From JAGDYD01 sp046536675 (lineage in GTDB: Archaea > Micrarchaeota > Micrarchaeia > Micrarchaeales > CABMGC01), in contig JAWDMK010000017.1 of NCBI GenBank assembly GCA_046536675.1, positions 1 to 13,585 on the forward strand: DNA of 13,585 nt. The letters are read 5' to 3'. Below the pieces are notes generated by a model. It was given only the letters and a program-made list of their open reading frames with translations, was not told the origin of the DNA and did not search any database. The translations under genes were made by a program, and so were the position numbers. Within the stretch, counting starts at the first letter, position 1; every line of letters begins with the position of its first letter. Positions 1-6,319 of the stretch are shown one piece after another.

Positions 1-1582
1 GCTGGAGATAAAATTTACTTCCAGTGCCTTTTCCTGTTAAGCCACTTCCTTTCCAGCCCACAAATGTGTGGAATCCAACAATAGCACCTGTTGTTGCGCT
101 GATTTCCCTGTTTACATATAGAACGCCAGCTTCGATCTTGTCTATAAACTCTTTTATCTCACTCTTCTTCTTGCTGTAGAAGCCTGCTGTAAGGCCATAT
201 TCTACATCATTTGCCATCCTTATTGCATCATCTAACTTCTTGTATGTTGTAATCACAAGGAAAGGTAAGAAAAGTTCCTCGTGGAAGAGCCTATTTTCAT
301 GGCTTATCTCAACAAGCGTGGGCTCGACATAATAGCCATTTAGTGGCAGCTTAACATCATTGCCGCCATATATTATTGTTCCATTTTTCTTTGCTTCCTC
401 TACCGCTTCGATGAATCGCTGGTGTGCCTTCTCACTTATAAGCGGGCCCATGTATACATCTTTTTCTAATGGATTTCCTATCTTGAAAGACCTCATCTTC
501 TCAACAAGCTTGCTTATAAATGCTTCCTTAACAGACTCATGCACATAAACTCTCGAGCATGCACTGCACTTCTGCCCGTCAAAGCCAAATGCTGCACTCG
601 CTATGCCTGTTGCTGCTTCATCAAGATCAGCATATTTTGAAACGATAGCCGGATTTTTGCCCCCCATTTCTACTATAAATACCTTCTGCAAGCCATTGCT
701 ATAGTTCTTTGCTATCATGCTCATGCCCGTAGCTCTTGAACCTGTAAAGACTATACCGCTAACCTTTTTGCTCATAACGATCTCATCGCCAACCTCTGAG
801 CCAGGGCCTGTTATGTAATTGAACACCCCGTCTGGCACGCCAGCTTCTTTGAATATTTCATAGATTTTAAGGCCTGTAAGCATTGACATGTTATCTGTTG
901 AAGAAGGCTTGAATACAACGGTATTACCTGTTATTAATGCACCTGTGCTCATGCCAACCGAGATAGATATTGGAAAGTTGAATGGTGCTATAACGCCAAA
1001 AACACCGTAAGGCTTCATCGCTATTGTAACCTGCTCTTCCTTTCCTGGAGCACCTTGAAAGCCTGCATGCACTTTAGCAGAACTTCCTGGAAGCTTTACA
1101 CGCCTTATATAGCCCTTATTCCTCTCCATCTCAAGTGCATAATATCTTAAAAAGTCGATTGCTTCATCTACCTCGCCAACTGATTCATATCTTGTCTTGC
1201 CGTTTTCTATGCTTAGTATTGCTGCAACATTGAACTTTTCCCTAGCGAATATGTCTGCAGCTTTTCTAAATATCGCAACCCTTTCCTTATAATCCTTTTC
1301 CTTCCATTCTGAAAATGCGGCAAGTGCTGCATCTATTGCTTGCTGTGCATGCTCCCTTTTGCCCTTCTGGAACCTTCCTATAAGTCTCTTGTCTATCGGC
1401 GAATACTCAACAAGCTCCTCATTCGCATAAACCTCTTTTCCACCTATATACATTGGAAATCTCTTGCCAAGCACTTCCTTGCTTGCCCTTTCAACAGCCT
1501 CATCGAAAAGCTTATCGAATTCATCTTCTTTTCCGGCTTCAACAAACCTTCTATAAGTAAACTCATTCTCAAACTTCTGCAT
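1..1582 (-). CDS. 1-pyrroline-5-carboxylate dehydrogenase (aldehyde dehydrogenase superfamily), C-terminus cut by window edge
   Basis: This enzyme oxidises L-glutamate gamma-semialdehyde (in equilibrium with P5C) to glutamate with NAD(P)+, the second step of proline catabolism. Reading leftward from ATG at 1582 gives 527 codons with no stop before the edge. Visible motifs are the catalytic asparagine in APFNFP, the glutamate region EMGGKNPAIV, and the nucleophile Cys339 in GQKCSACSR. The double-cysteine CSACSR context is typical of P5C dehydrogenases rather than generic ALDHs. The last residues seen (GKGTGSKFYLQ) match the usual near-terminal segment, so only a few residues are probably missing. 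The start is supported by GGTGA exactly four bases upstream. It is transcribed divergently from scpA. Together with the glutamate dehydrogenase at 8717 it would link proline to 2-oxoglutarate. The family call is secure; substrate specificity is inferred from the motif context. Confidence 0.9.
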   Translation of the reverse strand, partial: MQKFENEFTYRRFVEAGKEDEFDKLFDEAVERASKEVLGKRFPMYIGGKEVYANEELVEYSPIDKRLIGRFQKGKREHAQQAIDAALAAFSEWKEKDYKERVAIFRKAADIFAREKFNVAAILSIENGKTRYESVGEVDEAIDFLRYYALEMERNKGYIRRVKLPGSSAKVHAGFQGAPGKEEQVTIAMKPYGVFGVIAPFNFPISISVGMSTGALITGNTVVFKPSSTDNMSMLTGLKIYEIFKEAGVPDGVFNYITGPGSEVGDEIVMSKKVSGIVFTGSRATGMSMIAKNYSNGLQKVFIVEMGGKNPAIVSKYADLDEAATGIASAAFGFDGQKCSACSRVYVHESVKEAFISKLVEKMRSFKIGNPLEKDVYMGPLISEKAHQRFIEAVEEAKKNGTIIYGGNDVKLPLNGYYVEPTLVEISHENRLFHEELFLPFLVITTYKKLDDAIRMANDVEYGLTAGFYSKKKSEIKEFIDKIEAGVLYVNREISATTGAIVGFHTFVGWKGSGLTGKGTGSKFYLQ

Positions 1583-1749
1583 TAGCTCACCGCACATATA
1601 AGGAATTAAAAGAATTTATTTCTATTTGCAAATTTTATTGCATTACTTACAAATGCTGGCTCACACCCTCTATAAGGAGCTGCATCATGTGTTAAGAGAA
1701 GGCGAGCGAAAGAAAAACTATTTATTATTTTCATGAGCTTATCTTTACA
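1583..1749. promoter_or_regulatory. Divergent intergenic region between the P5C dehydrogenase gene and scpA
   Basis: This 167-base AT-rich spacer holds two candidate promoters. For the minus gene, an AT-rich box (AAATAAATT on the minus strand, about 1613-1624) lies roughly 35-40 bases before the ATG, leaving room for a short leader with its GGTGA. For scpA, CTATTTATTATTT at 1718-1730 follows a purine-rich stretch and lies about 26 bases before the GTG at 1750. Imperfect dyad TGCAA (1627-1631) / TTGCA (1638-1642) could be an operator, but this is weak. No RNA gene or ORF is evident. Confidence 0.5.
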
Positions 1750-2472
1750 GTGGCGACCATGCAAAAACTGCTGGAGATACAGATAGAGACTAAAGATTCA
1801 AAGATAGATCTAGAGCACTTTGTAAGCGAAGGTACTTGGAAGGACCTGCTTATAGAGCTTGTAAGGAAGAACGAGCTAGATCCTTGGAATGTTGATATTA
1901 TAGAAATAGCTGATAAGTATATAGAAGCGGTGAAGGAGCTTAAGGTACTTGATCTTAGAATTCCAGCCAACATTATACTTGCTGCATCTATCTTGCTCCA
2001 TTTCAAGAGCGAGGCGCTTTATCTTGAGCTCGAAGGCAAGCAAGAGAATGAGGAAGTTGCTGAAGAGCCAACCCAACGCATTATTCCAGAGATTCCTCAG
2101 CTCTCGTTCAGGCTCAGGCTCCCTCCAAAAAGGAAGATAACACTTGCAGAGCTTATACAGGCACTTGATGAAGCAATGAAAATAAAAGAGGTAAAGGAGC
2201 AGAGGAGAAGCGAGGTCTTTACTTTGCCTATAAAGTTTGAGAACAAGGATATTGAGCTTGAGCTCAGCAGGGTTTTGCATGAAATAAAAATGAGTGTGGA
2301 TAAGAAAGGCATGACCACATTTTCTTCTTTGGCAAAGGTCTCAAAAAGCAATGATATACTTGTCGACCTTTTTGTGCCACTCTTATATCTTGCAAATAGG
2401 GGAAAGATCATGCTTTTACAGGAGCAGTTCTTCGGCGAGATAATAATAGTGCTGGGCCGATTGAATGGATGA
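1750..2472 (+). CDS. scpA: Segregation and condensation protein A (kleisin)
   Basis: ScpA is the kleisin that bridges the SMC head domains in condensin and recruits ScpB for chromosome organisation and segregation. The 240-residue product has the N-terminal SMC-binding helical region (WKDLLIELVRKNELDPWNVDI, near residues 30-50), the conserved ILLHFKSEAL helix near 80-90, a Glu-rich linker with PPKRKITL, and a C-terminal winged helix ending in LLYLANRGKIML...FGEIII. The length is normal for the family. Start: GTG at 1750 or ATG at 1759. Neither has a Shine-Dalgarno box, while a TATA-like element lies about 26 bases before 1750, so the transcript is probably leaderless. The stop codon lies inside the start of scpB (8-base overlap), implying translational coupling. 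No smc gene is in the window. Confidence 0.93.
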   Translation: MATMQKLLEIQIETKDSKIDLEHFVSEGTWKDLLIELVRKNELDPWNVDIIEIADKYIEAVKELKVLDLRIPANIILAASILLHFKSEALYLELEGKQENEEVAEEPTQRIIPEIPQLSFRLRLPPKRKITLAELIQALDEAMKIKEVKEQRRSEVFTLPIKFENKDIELELSRVLHEIKMSVDKKGMTTFSSLAKVSKSNDILVDLFVPLLYLANRGKIMLLQEQFFGEIIIVLGRLNG

Positions 2473-2929
2473 GGGAGATTACAAGAAGCTTATAGAAGCA
2501 ACACTATTCATGTCACAGAATGCACTTAGTGCAAGCGAGATAGGCAATATAATAGGCTTAGCCAGCATAGGCAAGGTAGAGGAATTGCTAAAAGCACTTG
2601 CAAAGGAATATAACGAGAGGGATACTGCGCTTGAGGTGATGGAGATAGGAGGCAAGTACATGCTAACCCTTAAGGAACCCTATGCAAGCAAAGTAAGCTC
2701 ACTCGCCAGCGGGCCGGAGATAAGCAAAGGGGCTCTTAGGATACTAGCTTATATAAGCAAGAATAATGGAGCGCTGCAGAGCGAGCTTGTAAAGATATTT
2801 GGAGAGACTGTTTATGCATATGTAAAGGAGCTTGTCACAAAGGAGTTTATAGAAGCAAAAAGAAGCGGAAGAAGCAAAAAGCTCTATACAACAATGAAAT
2901 TTAAGGAATATTTTGCAGTACCCGCGTAG
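2465..2929 (+). CDS. scpB: Segregation and condensation protein B
   Basis: ScpB dimers bind the ScpA linker and complete the SMC-ScpAB condensin. The 154-residue product opens with the typical first winged-helix segment (LIEATLFMSQNALSASEIGNIIG, residues about 9-31), continues with LEVMEIGGKYMLTLKEPYA, and has the second winged helix with SKGALRILAYISKNN and GRSKKLYTT. This is somewhat shorter than typical bacterial ScpB but complete. The ATG overlaps the scpA stop and has no Shine-Dalgarno box of its own in the usual register, consistent with coupled translation. Its last 29 bases overlap the convergent hypothetical gene that ends at 2901. Confidence 0.9.
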   Translation: MDEGDYKKLIEATLFMSQNALSASEIGNIIGLASIGKVEELLKALAKEYNERDTALEVMEIGGKYMLTLKEPYASKVSSLASGPEISKGALRILAYISKNNGALQSELVKIFGETVYAYVKELVTKEFIEAKRSGRSKKLYTTMKFKEYFAVPA

Positions 2930-3302
2930 AAGATTTCTCTTTTTTAACCTCTAACTTAGGCTCCTCGAGATAGCTCTTTACTATTATACAATTATTTTCA
3001 GCTCTTAAAGAAAAGTACAAACCTATTTTCTTTATATCTCTGCTGCTAAACTCAATGCCACTAATCTTCTTACCGAAATGGATCGTTTCACCCACACCAA
3101 ATAGCCTTTGAATGTCAGCCTCAAAGTCTAAGATTTTATATTTATCTTTTGCATCGACACGCTCTACTTGTATGCATCTTCCACCTCCACATATCTTAAT
3201 CCTTTCGCCCTCATTCAATTTTATTCTTACAGCCTCTTCGTAATCTAAAGTATATGACCTATGCAGTTTTTTCAGCTCAGAAATAGACTCAGCAATGCCC
3301 AT
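2901..3302 (-). CDS. Hypothetical protein, 133 aa
   Basis: I do not recognise this gene. The product is soluble, lysine- and glutamate-rich, with no signal peptide or membrane segment. It has a leading helix (SISELKKLHRSYTLDYEEA), a CGGGRC motif near residues 38-43, and beta-rich segments (YKILDFEA, KKISGIEFSS, NNCIIVKSYLEE). A TATA-like TTTTTATAC on the minus strand (3333-3341) lies about 35 bases before the ATG, which favours a real gene. The ribosome-binding signal is unclear: GGTG sits only two bases before the ATG, unlike the four- or five-base spacing seen elsewhere. Its 3' end overlaps scpB by 29 bases in convergent orientation. CGGGRC could bind metal or nucleotide, but two cysteines alone do not show it. 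Confidence 0.65.
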   Translation of the reverse strand: MGIAESISELKKLHRSYTLDYEEAVRIKLNEGERIKICGGGRCIQVERVDAKDKYKILDFEADIQRLFGVGETIHFGKKISGIEFSSRDIKKIGLYFSLRAENNCIIVKSYLEEPKLEVKKEKSSTRVLQNIP

Positions 3303-3332
3303 AACACCACAATCGGGTTAAGAGGCTAAGAG

Positions 3333-3341
3333 GTATAAAAA
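3333..3341 (-). promoter_or_regulatory. TATA-like box for the 133-aa hypothetical gene
   Basis: Minus-strand TTTTTATAC lies 31-39 bases upstream of the ATG at 3302. A second copy of the same core (TTTTTATAC, 3363-3371 minus) lies about 30 bases further upstream, so two tandem start sites are possible. Confidence 0.45.
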
Positions 3342-3384
3342 GCTTGCGGCCAATGAAAGAAAGTATAAAAACCTTCTAACCTGC

Positions 3385-3921
3385 TCAGTAGCTTGGGTGA
3401 GATTCTTCAATACCTTCAATCTTATTAAGGTAAAGTGCAGCGACGAAGAGATATGATGAAAGCCTGTTGATGTATCTTATTATCTCGCTGTTTACCTTAT
3501 ACTTCCTCGAGGCACTGACTATATCGCGCTCTGCCCTTCTTGCAATCGCCCTAGAAAATTGTAAATGCACCGCACCCTCTCCGCCCCTTGGAAGTACAAA
3601 TTTCCTTAGTTCGCCAACCACCTCTGCAAGATCATCTATTTCCTTCTCGAGCCTTTCAACAAGCTCTGGGCCAAGGCCCTTTACTTTATTTTTTGTTAGC
3701 GTACATGCAAGGTCAGCACCAAGAATGAAAAGATCATTCTGTATGTTATCAAGTTCTTTTCTAACTTTCTCATCGTGTACATAGAATAGTGCAATTCCAA
3801 TGCTACTATTAAGCTCATCCACAGAGCCTATAGCTGCAAGTAGTGGGTCATCTTTTGGCACATTGCTATAGTTCATTAGACTTGTCGTACCTTTGTCACC
3901 ATTGCCTGTATAAAATTTCAT
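3385..3921 (-). CDS. Cob(I)alamin adenosyltransferase, PduO type
   Basis: The enzyme transfers the 5'-deoxyadenosyl group of ATP to cob(I)alamin, giving adenosylcobalamin. Motifs in the 178-residue product are the ATP-binding TGNGDKGTTSL (residues 5-15), SVDELNSSIG (33-42), the arginine-rich RAIARRAER (124-132) and YINRLSSYLF (150-159). The usual NRLSD is NRLSS here, a substitution at a position often acidic. I chose ATG 3921 rather than the longer reading from 3969 because family proteins begin a few residues before TGxGDxGxT. TGATC before it complements the 16S 3' tail in the same register as the GGTGA boxes of other genes. The promoter region is shared with the divergent tRNA-Val. No other cobalamin gene is in the window, so the organism probably salvages B12 or uses an AdoCbl enzyme encoded elsewhere. 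Confidence 0.92.
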   Translation of the reverse strand: MKFYTGNGDKGTTSLMNYSNVPKDDPLLAAIGSVDELNSSIGIALFYVHDEKVRKELDNIQNDLFILGADLACTLTKNKVKGLGPELVERLEKEIDDLAEVVGELRKFVLPRGGEGAVHLQFSRAIARRAERDIVSASRKYKVNSEIIRYINRLSSYLFVAALYLNKIEGIEESHPSY

Positions 3922-3946
3922 GTGATCAATATAAAATAGGTAACTA

Positions 3947-3961
3947 ATATTTAAAATAATA
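3947..3961. promoter_or_regulatory. Shared AT-rich promoter between the adenosyltransferase and tRNA-Val
   Basis: The near-symmetric stretch ATATTTAAAATAATA resembles a TATA box on both strands. It lies about 26-40 bases upstream of the tRNA 5' end (3987) and about 26-40 bases upstream of the ATG at 3921, so it could drive both divergent units. The assignment rests on composition and spacing only. Confidence 0.45.
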
Positions 3962-3986
3962 TTTACCAATTTTAGATTTGAAGAGG

Positions 3987-4058
3987 GGGCCTGTAGTCGA
4001 GTGGTAAGACGCCTCTTTCACAGAGAGGAGATCCGGAGTCCGATTCTCCGCGGGCCCA
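3987..4058 (+). tRNA. tRNA-Val (anticodon CAC)
   Basis: A full cloverleaf of 72 bases folds by eye. Acceptor stem GGGCCTG (3987-3993) pairs with CGGGCCC (4051-4057) with one U-G pair. The D stem is GTC/GAC with GG in its loop. Anticodon stem CCTCT/AGAGG closes loop TTCACAG, giving CAC at 4019-4021, which reads GUG valine codons. T stem CGGAG/CTCCG closes loop TCCGATT. The discriminator is A (4058), and the GGGCC...GGCCC acceptor stem is typical of archaeal tRNA-Val. CCA is not encoded and there is no intron. One oddity is that position 55 is C, not the near-universal T that becomes pseudouridine. Confidence 0.95.
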
Positions 4059-4067
4059 TCTGTAACG

Positions 4068-4074
4068 TTTTTTT
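4068..4074 (+). terminator. T-run terminator after tRNA-Val
   Basis: Seven consecutive T residues start ten bases after the tRNA 3' end with no strong hairpin before them, as expected for an archaeal U-tract terminator. Confidence 0.6.
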
Positions 4075-4132
4075 GAGGATTTAATCGAGCTAACCTTTTC
4101 AGGCTAAGTTTAGTTTATCTTTATTATTTTTC

Positions 4133-4144
4133 ATGTTTAAACAT
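4133..4144. promoter_or_regulatory. 12-bp perfect palindrome in the phosphomannomutase promoter
   Basis: ATGTTTAAACAT is its own reverse complement. With the following ATATAAC it probably includes the TATA element, centred about 26-30 bases before the ATG at 4167, so the mRNA may be leaderless or nearly so. It could also be an operator for a dimeric repressor. Twelve-base AT-rich palindromes do arise by chance. Confidence 0.35.
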
Positions 4145-4166
4145 ATAACAAATATAGCATGAGTTC

Positions 4167-4961
4167 ATGCCAGTTTACTTAGCGTCAGAGGTTCCAGATT
4201 CCCTGCTTGCCAAGAAAAAGGCAGTAATAGCAGATTTAGATGGAACTATTGCTGAAAGCAAGCTGCCAGTAGATAGTGAAATGGCTGAAATATTGGTAAA
4301 GCTTACAAGCCACATTCCTCTTGCTGTAATCGGTGGTGGCAGTTATGAGACGTTTTCAAAGCAGCTGATAAGCAAGCTGCCTAGCAATAGCAATTTATCT
4401 AACCTCTACTTGTTCCCTACAAACGCCACTGCTTTCTTCTCTTTTTCGCACGGAACTTGGAACAAGGTATACGAGCTTGCACTTAGTACAGAAGAAAAAG
4501 AGCGTATAATTACTGCACTTAGAAAGGTTATAGATATGTTTGATTTTGCAAGGCCGCCAAAGCTCTTCGGCCCTCAAATCGAAGATAGACAAACTCAGAT
4601 CACCTTCTCTGCACTGGGACAGAATGCACCAATAGAAGAGAAGCGCTTATTTGATCCTAATTTTGAAAAACGTAAGCTAATGAAGAGAGAGCTTGAAAAG
4701 CTCATACCAGAATTTGAAATAAGACTTGGGGGAATGACATCGATTGATATTACAAGAAAAGGGATAGACAAGTCATATGGAATTAGAAAGATAGCAGAGC
4801 AGTTGAAGTACAAAATTGATGATATGCTATATATCGGTGACGCCCTTTTCGAGGGTGGCAATGACTATGCAGCGATAGGCACAGGCATAGACTGCGTGCA
4901 AGTGCACAGCGTAGATGGTACCAAAAGGCTTCTAATGCGTATAATTAGTGATAAAGAATAA
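4167..4961 (+). CDS. Phosphomannomutase, eukaryote-type HAD family (HAD-IIB)
   Basis: This likely interconverts mannose 6-phosphate and mannose 1-phosphate for GDP-mannose and glycan synthesis. The 264-residue product has HAD motif I DLDGT with nucleophile Asp23 and acid/base Asp25, GGGSYETF near residue 57 (motif II region), Lys202 in GIDKSYGI, and motif IV GDALFEGGND (224-233). The cap segment ALGQNAPIEEKR...LGGMTSIDIT parallels the PMM2 cap (IGR...EER...IGGQISFDV), which favours phosphomannomutase over sugar-phosphate phosphatases or Cof-type enzymes of the same superfamily. It is slightly longer than PMM2 (about 246). No strong Shine-Dalgarno box is present; a TATA-like stretch lies about 26-30 bases upstream. 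The stop is five bases from that of the convergent carbonic anhydrase. A related HAD-IIB phosphatase cannot be excluded. Confidence 0.82.
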   Translation: MPVYLASEVPDSLLAKKKAVIADLDGTIAESKLPVDSEMAEILVKLTSHIPLAVIGGGSYETFSKQLISKLPSNSNLSNLYLFPTNATAFFSFSHGTWNKVYELALSTEEKERIITALRKVIDMFDFARPPKLFGPQIEDRQTQITFSALGQNAPIEEKRLFDPNFEKRKLMKRELEKLIPEFEIRLGGMTSIDITRKGIDKSYGIRKIAEQLKYKIDDMLYIGDALFEGGNDYAAIGTGIDCVQVHSVDGTKRLLMRIISDKE

Positions 4962-4979
4962 AGGCGTTATAAGCGCCTT
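4961..4979. terminator. Small hairpin between convergent stops
   Basis: AAGGCG (4961-4966) pairs with CGCCTT (4974-4979) around a seven-base loop that includes the carbonic anhydrase stop codon; the left arm begins at the last base of the phosphomannomutase stop. Its position suits a bidirectional 3' end or RNA stabiliser. No T-tract follows on either side, so a true terminator is uncertain. Confidence 0.35.
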
Positions 4980-5653
4980 ATGCTTAAAGCTACACCATTT
5001 AACAATTGATTTAGCCTTAGCCTGCTTGCCTCAGCTTGTGTTATTCTGTATTCGCTTTCTTTCAGTGCTATTATCTCGCCACGCTTTATGCCAAGAACTC
5101 TTATTGCGATCTCTAAGTCTGAAAGCTTCTCTTCTAAGCTTGCACTCTGGATAATATAGGTATTGAACATCTCTCCATTGCCTATAATCTCCTTGTACTT
5201 TTTACTGCTCGGCTCTAGCAATATAAACTTGTGTTCCTTGTCCTCTTTAGGTATGTTAAGCTTTGAAAGATCAAGCAGCTCTGCACTTCCCTTTATTCCG
5301 CGTCTCTTTGCTATTTCCTCTACAGCTTTTTTCTGCAGTTCTGTGTTTATTCTTTCTAGCTCTTCTACTGTTGCAAATTTTTCTCCTCTAAATTTATCTA
5401 CAAGCACCTCTCTAGCCAGATCCAATTTTAGCTCGCCGCTCAATGCCGCTGCAACGCTCTTCATAGCACCGCAGTCTGTATGTGTTATTACCCTTATTTC
5501 AGTAATATTCTCATCATTTAGTAATGAATCTATTGTATTCCTCACTGCATAGAGATTTGCTCCAGCGTTTCTAAGAAAGATTGTATTGCCATCGTTTAGC
5601 GAGTCAAGGTATTCATTTAACCTTCTATCCATGCATGAGAGCACAAGTTTCAT
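4967..5653 (-). CDS. Beta-class carbonic anhydrase family protein
   Basis: The family hydrates CO2 to bicarbonate with a zinc held by Cys-His-Cys. All key residues are visible: Cys7-x-Asp9-x-Arg11 in SCMDRR, and His58-x-x-Cys61 in THTDCGAM. RNAGANLYAVRNTIDSLL (28-45) matches the RNAG segment after the first motif. The remainder (about 90-228) is longer and more helical than in minimal beta-CAs, with EELERINTELQKKAVEEIAKR and a later YIIQSASLEEKLSDLEIAIRVLG. This could be an insert that modulates oligomerisation or substrate, so activity is predicted rather than certain. The ATG is fixed by GGTGA exactly four bases upstream. A minus-strand TATA-like box (about 5690-5701) lies about 40 bases upstream. 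Confidence 0.8.
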   Translation of the reverse strand: MKLVLSCMDRRLNEYLDSLNDGNTIFLRNAGANLYAVRNTIDSLLNDENITEIRVITHTDCGAMKSVAAALSGELKLDLAREVLVDKFRGEKFATVEELERINTELQKKAVEEIAKRRGIKGSAELLDLSKLNIPKEDKEHKFILLEPSSKKYKEIIGNGEMFNTYIIQSASLEEKLSDLEIAIRVLGIKRGEIIALKESEYRITQAEASRLRLNQLLNGVALSIRRL

Positions 5654-5707
5654 TGCCTCACCTAAAACATAGAATAATAGAATTTTCCCTTCTAATTTAT
5701 AAACGAT

Positions 5708-6319
5708 ATGGTAGACGATTCAAAGGAGAGAAAAAGCGATGAAGATATTGAAACATTGAAAAGATATAACCAGTTATATCTAGAGATAATAATGCGCTAC
5801 AAAGAGTATATAGAAGAAAATGAGAACCTTTATGTTGCCGAACTGCCTAAGCTAATAACACCTGATAATGAGAGCGTTGTAGGCTTGGCTAACAAGATAA
5901 AGAGCCAATTTCCTATCTATAACTATAATGAGAATTTTCCAGATGCGGTAAGAATTGCCTACAGCTATGTAAAAGATAATATTCTTCTTGTAAACCTGCC
6001 CATACAATTCTGGCTTAAGCCCGAAGAAGTAATAAGATGTGGTGCCGGAGATATTTTTGATAAGGCTACACTCCTTTGCAGCCTAATTATAGCGCTTGGC
6101 AACGTTTCTACAAAACTTATCATAAAGGTAGAAGAGAATGAGAGGGAATTTGTTGTTTATTCTGAGTTTAACAATGGTATAATAGCTGTCGACCTTGAAA
6201 GAGGTGTTAAAGAATATAAGAGTAGAGAAGAATTGTTAAAGGCAATGGGAGTATACAAAGAAAACGAGGAGATGAATGTGTATGAGTTCAATGACAAGAT
6301 GTATAATTCAATAATCTAG
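5708..6319 (+). CDS. Transglutaminase-like protein lacking catalytic residues
   Basis: The 203-residue product is cytosolic, with no signal peptide. Residues 97-131 (LPIQFWLKPEEVIRCGAGDI then FDKATLLCSLIIALG) match the core helix of archaeal transglutaminase-like proteins, whose usual motif is GDCxDxAxLLxSLLxALG. The nucleophile position is Ile116 here (GAGDIFDKA), and the expected His strand reads EFVVYSEFNNGIIAVDLERG without histidine; only the final Asp (162) remains. I infer a pseudoenzyme with a binding or scaffold role. Cys111 lies five residues before the expected position and is unlikely to substitute. The start is ATG 5708 with no Shine-Dalgarno box. The stop shares the palindrome CTAG with the stop of the convergent membrane-protein gene. 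The fold call is from motif similarity only. Confidence 0.65.
   Translation: MVDDSKERKSDEDIETLKRYNQLYLEIIMRYKEYIEENENLYVAELPKLITPDNESVVGLANKIKSQFPIYNYNENFPDAVRIAYSYVKDNILLVNLPIQFWLKPEEVIRCGAGDIFDKATLLCSLIIALGNVSTKLIIKVEENEREFVVYSEFNNGIIAVDLERGVKEYKSREELLKAMGVYKENEEMNVYEFNDKMYNSII

Noticed and set aside
1876..2411. Two minus-strand ORFs inside scpA
   Set aside because: They are antisense shadows of an unmistakable ScpA frame.
3922..3969. N-terminal extension of the cobalamin adenosyltransferase to 3969
   Set aside because: It would translate through the shared promoter region and add 16 residues not seen in the family; ATG 3921 fits better.
3987..4058. Reading the tRNA as tRNA-Glu (TTC)
   Set aside because: That anticodon needs a loop shift that breaks the stem; the perfect CCTCT/AGAGG stem puts CAC in the anticodon.
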